The notes beneath the pieces were generated by a model. It ran no database searches. It had not been told where the DNA came from and was given only the letters and a program-made list of their open reading frames with translations. This document shows positions 58,885 through 64,000 of a stretch of DNA of 64,000 bases, in pieces. The translations under genes and the position numbers were made by a program. The DNA lies in contig JAUCBJ010002440.1 of the NCBI GenBank assembly GCA_032718475.1, positions 1 through 64,000 on the forward strand. Direction: 5' to 3'. This stretch comes from Nemertoderma westbladi. Taxonomy: Eukaryota > Xenacoelomorpha > Nemertodermatida > Nemertodermatidae. How positions within the stretch are numbered: position 1 is the first letter of the stretch; each line of letters opens with the position of its first letter.

Positions 58885-61479
58885 CTATTTCTTTCTCTGA
58901 TACGCCTTTCGTCTCTTCGCCCGTCGACTCTCATCGATCGCTATGGCTGGTAGAGGAGCGTCAACATCCATCGTGAGCAACGCTTCGGCTTGTCTCCTGG
59001 CGGCTCTTCCTTTCGATGGCATCGGGATCATGTCGGTTCGTCTTTCCAACTCGGACTTGCGTGCCTCTAGGAACCACTCTCCGTCACCGAACTCCTCTTT
59101 ATACGAGTATAATCGTCTAATGACTTCGAATGGACCGAATAATCCGGCGCTCAGTAGCAGATCCACGTAATGGAAAGGTAGCGTGGCCGACGTGTGGAGG
59201 CGTTCCGGGAAGGAGAAATACCCGCACGCCATCTCCTGCGCGATATTCCGAGCGTTTCTCCTCACTTTAGTCTTCACGTGGTTGTTCGCGTAGGTTTCGA
59301 ACATAACTAAATTTCCCATAGCGGTAACGTCTTTAGTGGGACATTTGATAAAGCAGCGGGGGCTAGAGGAATGCCCACGGAAACCGCACGTGGTGCAGAG
59401 GTTGTATAGGATCGGACAGACGGAAACGTCGTGGCACGATGTCGCACAGTATGGGCAATAAAGTATCCCGATGAGCTGGAGGCACGAATCGGTAACCCGA
59501 TTCCTTCTACCGCGTGGGCACTGCTCCGAGCCGCAGTTGCCGCAAACCTCCAACTGCATCTCTCGACCGGGGAATATCGGAATCGGGCAGCCGACGTAAT
59601 ATTCGAGTCGTCGGTCGCTCTTCTGAATATTCGCGGTGGCCGGTAGCCCGCGGAATGCTAGGCTTTTGCGTAGTAGGTCCTCGCTACGATAACCTTCTTT
59701 GTGTCCTGTTGGTCTCAACTCGGACGACCGTTTCTGGCGGTGGATCCATTCAGTTTGCTCGGCGTACCAACGGGTTAGTCGCATAGGGTCCTGAGGAACG
59801 GAGGGTGTAGTAGCCACCGCTGGTCGGCGAAGAGGTGCCGGGGTTTTCGACGGAGGGATACCGAGGAGATCGTCGGGGGTCGGCTCATCGCTGGGACCCT
59901 CCTCGACCAGTATCGCTGAGCGGGTCCGTTGGTGGCTGGTACTCAGAATCTCCGACGACCAATCTTCGCCACCCGGGAAAGGATACGGGGATAACCGTTG
60001 GCATATGTCGCCGAAGTCGCTCAATGCAGATGTAGTGGCTACCTCCCTCGCGGGGCTACCGGAGCCGCGTGGGGTGTAAGCACCTGCTCTCTTCATCGGT
60101 TCGGCCGAGGCAACCCGTTTGGCGGCCGGTCCGTACGCGGCTCCCGGCTCGAGTTGTCGCTTCGGGGTGGATAATAGAACGCCCTCCTGTAGCCATATTT
60201 CTTCCCCTTCCGAGGAAATCAGAGGCTCCTCCACTCCGAGGAGCTCGGTAATCGTAGGGATATGGTAAGGTCCGTTCTCGTCCCAGGAATCGATAACGGC
60301 GAGCGTTTTCGATTCTCCCGTTGTAATGCGTGGTTTAAACGCGTGGTTTATAACCTCGTTCCAGTCGTAGTCGACGAAGGAAAGGGGAACCGCCGTGATG
60401 AGGTTATCTAGAGTCTTACAGATAAACTTAGCGATGGTGTAGCATTCCATAACGACGTAGATATAGTTCCGTCGATCGGGATTCTCCCACCTCTGGTGTA
60501 TCGTCCACTTCCGGTCGACGTCTTTCCATCGACCCTCTCTCTCGCTCTTTATTTCTAATTCCGGGTATCCACCATATATTTTATTATAATCCCGAAATTT
60601 CTGGGGTTTGAAGTCGATGCCACCGTTCAGTACGGCAAGGTAGCCGATCCCGGATTTCGTCGGTCTCACCTCTCGGAAACCTCGCATGAACTCGGCGAAT
60701 CGTAACCAGGCTAATAGCGTTTGAGTGTCGACGCAATGGCTAAGGGCGTTGAGGTCGTCTCGTCGGTTTCTTCCTAAAGGAGCGTTCGCGTAGTCGTTCC
60801 GGACGTCCGCCTTGATATCCGACCCGATTTTAATGACGTCGAAGTCGAAGAGGATCTTTTGGATTTCCGGAGGTAGCAACCAGATCGCTCCGGCTGCCTG
60901 CACTTCCTGTCTGGGTGTCGGGAATATTCGGCACACCAGTACCAAACCGTCCAGGGTTCTGAGGACGACGACTAAGGATCGACCGTATTCTTTCGCCCCG
61001 TACTTTTCCTGGTAGTCGTCGCGGTTCTGGATAATTGATATGCGTTCCTCTCGAAGCGTCGCCGTACATTCCGACAGGTTTCCCCAGTGGGCGAGGTACG
61101 TACTCTTGTCGTCGACGAAACTTTGACATCTCGCCAACGTAATCGCTTTCGAGGTGGGTGTCGCGTTTTCCTCGTTGTCGTAGATCAAACATTGGGATTT
61201 GTAGACGCTTTGCCGGAATGTTTCCCAAAACGACGACTCGTCCCCTCCGGTTGCCTTTGCGTTCCGAGTTCTTTTCAGTCTCGTACTAGCATCGGCTAAC
61301 CGGAGGGCTCGTAGATTCTTAGAATCCGGTCCCTCTCGCCCGGTGAATTTAACGACTCGCACGTTCTCATTTAGCAGGGTGCTCCAATTTGTATCAAAGT
61401 CAGGGGATCCGGGTTGCGAATATTCCAGTAGATCTATCGTGTTACGTAATTCGCCGATAATTTGGCGATTTGGGTCCAT
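58885..61479 (-). CDS. BEL-2 third ORF: 864-aa protein with exonuclease-like fold and zinc-knuckle region
   Basis: A single uninterrupted frame from ATG 61479. Residues about 165-265 resemble the middle of DEDD 3'-5' exonucleases (RNase D/WRN type): strands LVVVLRTLDGLVLVCRIF, then IKIGSDIKADV with D225 at the Exo II position, then CVDTQTLLAW. The Exo I D-x-E is not visible where expected (about 145-152), and no clear Exo III YX3D is seen, so activity is doubtful. Residues 430-590 are Pro/Ser-rich and probably disordered. 631-713 is cysteine-rich with CX2C pairs at 646/649, 675/678 and 695/698, the last forming CX2CX4HX5C, close to a retroviral zinc knuckle. The C terminus is very basic. It lies between integrase and the polypurine tract on the same strand, the env position, but has no signal peptide or membrane segment. 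No family was recognised with confidence. Confidence 0.75.
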   Translation of the reverse strand: MDPNRQIIGELRNTIDLLEYSQPGSPDFDTNWSTLLNENVRVVKFTGREGPDSKNLRALRLADASTRLKRTRNAKATGGDESSFWETFRQSVYKSQCLIYDNEENATPTSKAITLARCQSFVDDKSTYLAHWGNLSECTATLREERISIIQNRDDYQEKYGAKEYGRSLVVVLRTLDGLVLVCRIFPTPRQEVQAAGAIWLLPPEIQKILFDFDVIKIGSDIKADVRNDYANAPLGRNRRDDLNALSHCVDTQTLLAWLRFAEFMRGFREVRPTKSGIGYLAVLNGGIDFKPQKFRDYNKIYGGYPELEIKSEREGRWKDVDRKWTIHQRWENPDRRNYIYVVMECYTIAKFICKTLDNLITAVPLSFVDYDWNEVINHAFKPRITTGESKTLAVIDSWDENGPYHIPTITELLGVEEPLISSEGEEIWLQEGVLLSTPKRQLEPGAAYGPAAKRVASAEPMKRAGAYTPRGSGSPAREVATTSALSDFGDICQRLSPYPFPGGEDWSSEILSTSHQRTRSAILVEEGPSDEPTPDDLLGIPPSKTPAPLRRPAVATTPSVPQDPMRLTRWYAEQTEWIHRQKRSSELRPTGHKEGYRSEDLLRKSLAFRGLPATANIQKSDRRLEYYVGCPIPIFPGREMQLEVCGNCGSEQCPRGRRNRVTDSCLQLIGILYCPYCATSCHDVSVCPILYNLCTTCGFRGHSSSPRCFIKCPTKDVTAMGNLVMFETYANNHVKTKVRRNARNIAQEMACGYFSFPERLHTSATLPFHYVDLLLSAGLFGPFEVIRRLYSYKEEFGDGEWFLEARKSELERRTDMIPMPSKGRAARRQAEALLTMDVDAPLPAIAIDESRRAKRRKAYQRKK
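61259..61285 (-). repeat. 27-nt segment shared by the third ORF and the LTR B modules
   Basis: The string beginning gcgttccgagttcttttcag on the plus strand is identical at 61259-61285 (inside the ORF, encoding roughly TRLKRTRNA), 58033-58059 and 58340-58366. A diverged version lies near 57816. Confidence 0.85.
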
Positions 61480-62032
61480 ATTTACAATTATATCCGTTAC
61501 AAATTAGATCAGTTAATTATAAGTCCAGAAAGTCTGAAACTATAGCGATAGCAGAATAATTCCGTTTTTTATTTAATTCAGTTTATTAATAACATTGCTA
61601 TATAGACATCTATCATCTTATTGCTAATACATTCAGCATTTACAGTTACTATAGCTATACATTAATATCCAACCAGTTTTTTATGACTTTTTTGTCCTTT
61701 TCTTTTTTCTAATTCTTTTCTTTAGACTTTTTATACCTTTTTTTGTCTTTTTTCATTTCTCTTTATTATTTCATAACATTTCATTTATTTCCACATATAT
61801 TTCATCATGTAGTTCCACCATTTATTCTCAATTTTCATTTATTTCCACATCATCATTGGGGTTATAGCCCCCCGGCTATCATCATTTGTTATAAGCGCAG
61901 CACCAGGGTGCGCATCATTTCATTTTCATCATCATACGCGTCACCATTCAGGTTTATAGTAGAGTTGTCTGATCCTTTTCATCATTTCCAACTACATTCA
62001 ATCATCTTCTTTGGGAAATCTTTGTTGTGGAA
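61480..62032. other. BEL-2 spacer, A/T-rich with a purine-rich minus strand
   Basis: Between the third ORF and the tandem repeat. 61680-61770 is almost pure pyrimidine on the plus strand, that is, A-rich purine in the element's sense. catttatttccacat is repeated at about 61780 and 61836. It could serve as leader sequence for the third ORF. No coding feature is supported. Confidence 0.5.
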
Positions 62033-62455
62033 GGGGTGTTACGCGGCAATCTGGGATCTACAGCTGGGCTAGTTACACCGCCTACGCCCCAAACTGCGCA
62101 CGTAACGGACAATGAAGACGCTGGAAGTGAAGTCACGTGGATGCACCAGGGACCCACCAGAATAACACTCCCAACAACATAAAGCTCAGTCGACGAAGTC
62201 ATGTGGGATGGGGTTACGCAACATTCTGGGATCTACAGCTGGACTCGTTACACCGCCTACGCCCCAAAATCCACGCAACGGTCCCACCAGAATAACGCGA
62301 CTGAGAAACATAAAACCCTCTATCGTCGAAGTCATGTGGATGCACCATGGACCCACCAGAATAACGGGATAGAGGGGGTGTTGCGCGGCAATCCGGGATC
62401 TACAGCTGGACTAGTTACACCGCCTACGCCCCGAACTGCGCACGCAACGGACAAC
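62033..62455. repeat. Three-copy tandem repeat of about 170 bp in the BEL-2 spacer
   Basis: gggatctacagctgg recurs at 62053, 62228 and 62395, each followed by gttacaccgcctacgcccc and, in the first two units, later by acccaccagaataac. Spacings are 175 and 167 bp. Units start with a G-run followed by tgttgcgcggcaat or a variant. Confidence 0.85.
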
Positions 62456-62726
62456 ATAACATACTACAATGGATACAATGAATTCCACTTCAAATCTTTA
62501 CCATTTCCAATAATCCAATATCGTCGGTCCCGATGACCAAAATCAGGGTAAACAATACATAAACGACCCTGCGTCAGTCGAAACATCTGCAGGGTGACGC
62601 TGGACTCCACATAACACACGAGGAAACACAAATACCATTGCGTGGTTACAGTTGGTTTAAAGGGGGTCCATTTTCATCGTCGATAAATCACAGTTTAAAA
62701 GAGTTTGTCAACAGGATAAGAAGGGT
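62456..62726. other. BEL-2 sequence just downstream of pol
   Basis: Between the tandem repeat and the integrase stop at 62727. It is of mixed composition with no open frame or structure worth calling. Confidence 0.4.
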
Positions 62727-64000
62727 TTAAACGCATTTGTCATTGTCACCGATGTCTGCAGCAGGATCTTGAGTAGGGAACTTATCACCTCTCGTAGAGT
62801 CACCGCTATCATTGCCTTCAAGAAGGCACAGCCTCTGGATAGGGCGTTGGTAGTGGCCCGATGCCGTTCGTATCGTCACAGTCCTCGCAAGTCCGTCTTT
62901 GCTTGGGTGTATGGTCACGACCTGCGCCACAGGCCAGTGAACGCGGTCTTTGAGATCTTCTTTAACTAGTACCATGTCGCCAACTGCGACGTTCCGGTAG
63001 GTGTTGTTCCATATCCTCCTGGTCCGGAGGGTTATGAGGTACTCCTGGGCCCAGATTCTCCACCAATGCGCTGCCAAAGCTTGGGCCTTCTTCCAGTTTG
63101 TATGTCTCGCGATCTCGTTGGGATCCGGGAACATGGTTTCAGGGAGAACGTGGGTTTTGGGTCTCCCCAGTAGGTGGTTAGGAGTGAGGGGCTCCAGGTC
63201 TGTGGGGTCGTCGCGGATAGGGACAATGGGCCGGTTATTCAGGGTAGCCGTGATCTCGCAGAATGTTGTGCGGAGGGTGTCATGGGTTACCCGGGTGTCT
63301 CCTAGAGCGACGCGCATGGACCGTTTCACTAAGTCGATCAGTTTCTCCCATACCCCGCTCGTATGGGGTGCTAAGGGGGTCTGGAAATGCCACTGTATCT
63401 GGTGTTCCTTCCAGACTTGGGATGCGGTGTTATCGGTAAACCATCCCTCGATCGCCTCTCTAAGTTCTCGTTCTCCTCCCACAAAGTTTGTACCATTATC
63501 AGAATACATGTGGCGACATGTCCCGTTGTTCGCCACGAACCGACGCAGAGCGTTGATGAATGCGTGTTGCGTCAGATTTACTACGATATCTAGGTAGATT
63601 GCCCTAGACCTTAGGCAGGTGAAGATAGCTCCCCAGCATTTGATGTTGGATCGTCGTTCGATGACCGTAAACGGTCCGAAACAGTCCACTCCGGTGACGT
63701 AGAACGGTGGGGAATCTGCTTGTAGACGGGTGGCTGGTAAGTCGGCCATTTTTTGGGTGATAGGTGGCGCTAGATAGCGTCTGCAAGTAAAGCAACGTTT
63801 CAACACTTTCCGGATCAGTGGCTGGATGTGGGTGATCCAATATCTTTGTCTTATATTAGCTATAATCCAATTCTGTCCTGCGTGATGGTTGTCCTCGTGA
63901 CATTGTAGAATTAATAGCTTAGCTAGTGTCGACGTTCCGGGCAGAAGCGCCGGGTATTTAACCTCATATTCGACTGGGGCATTTGCCATCCGGGTATTCA
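62727..64000 (-). CDS. BEL-2 pol polyprotein, C-terminal part: BEL/Pao integrase
   Basis: The frame is open to the window edge; the first ATG in the window (63989) is internal to the protein, since the preceding codons are also open. Counting from that Met, an H2C2 zinc-binding N-terminal domain spans about 31-69 (HEDNHHAG..., CFTC). The rve catalytic core follows with D102 (VDCFGPF), D164 (YSDNGTNFVGG) and E215 (SGVWEKL). A DUF5641-type C-terminal domain runs from about 303 to 392 (WWRIWAQEYL, VGDMVLVKED, RPIQRLCLLEG). The stop is TAA at 62727-62729. Integrase inserts the cDNA into the host genome. The core is undamaged, so this element may be, or recently have been, autonomous. Reverse transcriptase and RNase H are expected beyond 64000. 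Confidence 0.93.
   Translation of the reverse strand, partial: NTRMANAPVEYEVKYPALLPGTSTLAKLLILQCHEDNHHAGQNWIIANIRQRYWITHIQPLIRKVLKRCFTCRRYLAPPITQKMADLPATRLQADSPPFYVTGVDCFGPFTVIERRSNIKCWGAIFTCLRSRAIYLDIVVNLTQHAFINALRRFVANNGTCRHMYSDNGTNFVGGERELREAIEGWFTDNTASQVWKEHQIQWHFQTPLAPHTSGVWEKLIDLVKRSMRVALGDTRVTHDTLRTTFCEITATLNNRPIVPIRDDPTDLEPLTPNHLLGRPKTHVLPETMFPDPNEIARHTNWKKAQALAAHWWRIWAQEYLITLRTRRIWNNTYRNVAVGDMVLVKEDLKDRVHWPVAQVVTIHPSKDGLARTVTIRTASGHYQRPIQRLCLLEGNDSGDSTRGDKFPTQDPAADIGDNDKCV

Larger units (their letters stand above)
57178..64000 (-). mobile_element. BEL/Pao-like element BEL-2, 3' portion (runs off the window)
   Basis: Read on the minus strand: the C-terminal part of pol with BEL/Pao integrase (63989-62727), a 1.25-kb spacer, an 864-codon ORF (61479-58885), a G7AC polypurine tract (58715-58707), then TGTTCGCGG as an LTR start at 58706. 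Sequence continues to an end reading GGCAACA at 57178, where satellite begins at once. The TG...CA termini, the tract position and the abrupt satellite junction support a 3' LTR of 1529 bp, but the matching 5' LTR lies outside the window. The satellite bases tacag at 57173-57177 would be one target duplication. Confidence 0.65.

Overview
The window looks like repeat-rich heterochromatin from an invertebrate animal genome. There are no bacterial operons or ribosome-binding sites. It holds about 47 kb of AT-rich tandem satellite DNA invaded by a LINE-type (non-LTR) retrotransposon and by BEL/Pao-type LTR retrotransposons, a group known only from animals. The species cannot be named from the sequence.

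Layout. 1-4032, 11894-18156, 19412-23227 and 24483-57177 are one satellite family. Its monomers are mostly about 200-270 bp: a conserved core of roughly 140 bp plus a linker built from an 18-19 bp subrepeat. The monomers are arranged in nested higher-order repeats; exact offsets between repeated landmarks are 880, 3282, 4243, 2041 and 8737 bp. Three near-identical 1255-bp, 5'-truncated LINE copies (1371-2625, 18157-19411, 23228-24482) sit at the same monomer position with the same 10-bp target duplication. They are therefore one insertion copied by satellite amplification.

4033-11893 is a complete-ended BEL/Pao element (BEL-1). It has 533-bp LTRs differing at about 4 sites and a 5-bp target duplication, and the undamaged empty site is preserved in the paralogous satellite at 20814-20818. 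Its gag-protease frame is broken by two stops and a one-base G-tract frameshift. Reverse transcriptase, RNase H and integrase are missing, and a 439-bp minus-strand LINE fragment sits exactly at the gap.

57178-64000 is best read as the 3' part of a second, minus-strand BEL/Pao element (BEL-2) inserted in the same satellite. In its 5'-to-3' direction it has an integrase (63989-62727, running off the window), a spacer with a 3-copy tandem repeat, an 864-aa third ORF (61479-58885), a G7 polypurine tract, and an inferred 1.53-kb LTR (58706-57178) that abuts the satellite. The third ORF combines a DEDD 3'-5' exonuclease-like fold, probably catalytically dead, with a cysteine-rich zinc-knuckle region. 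This is the best candidate for something undescribed. Both BEL elements also have an inverted repeat directly abutting the G7 polypurine tract.

All genes here belong to mobile elements; no ordinary host gene was recognised.
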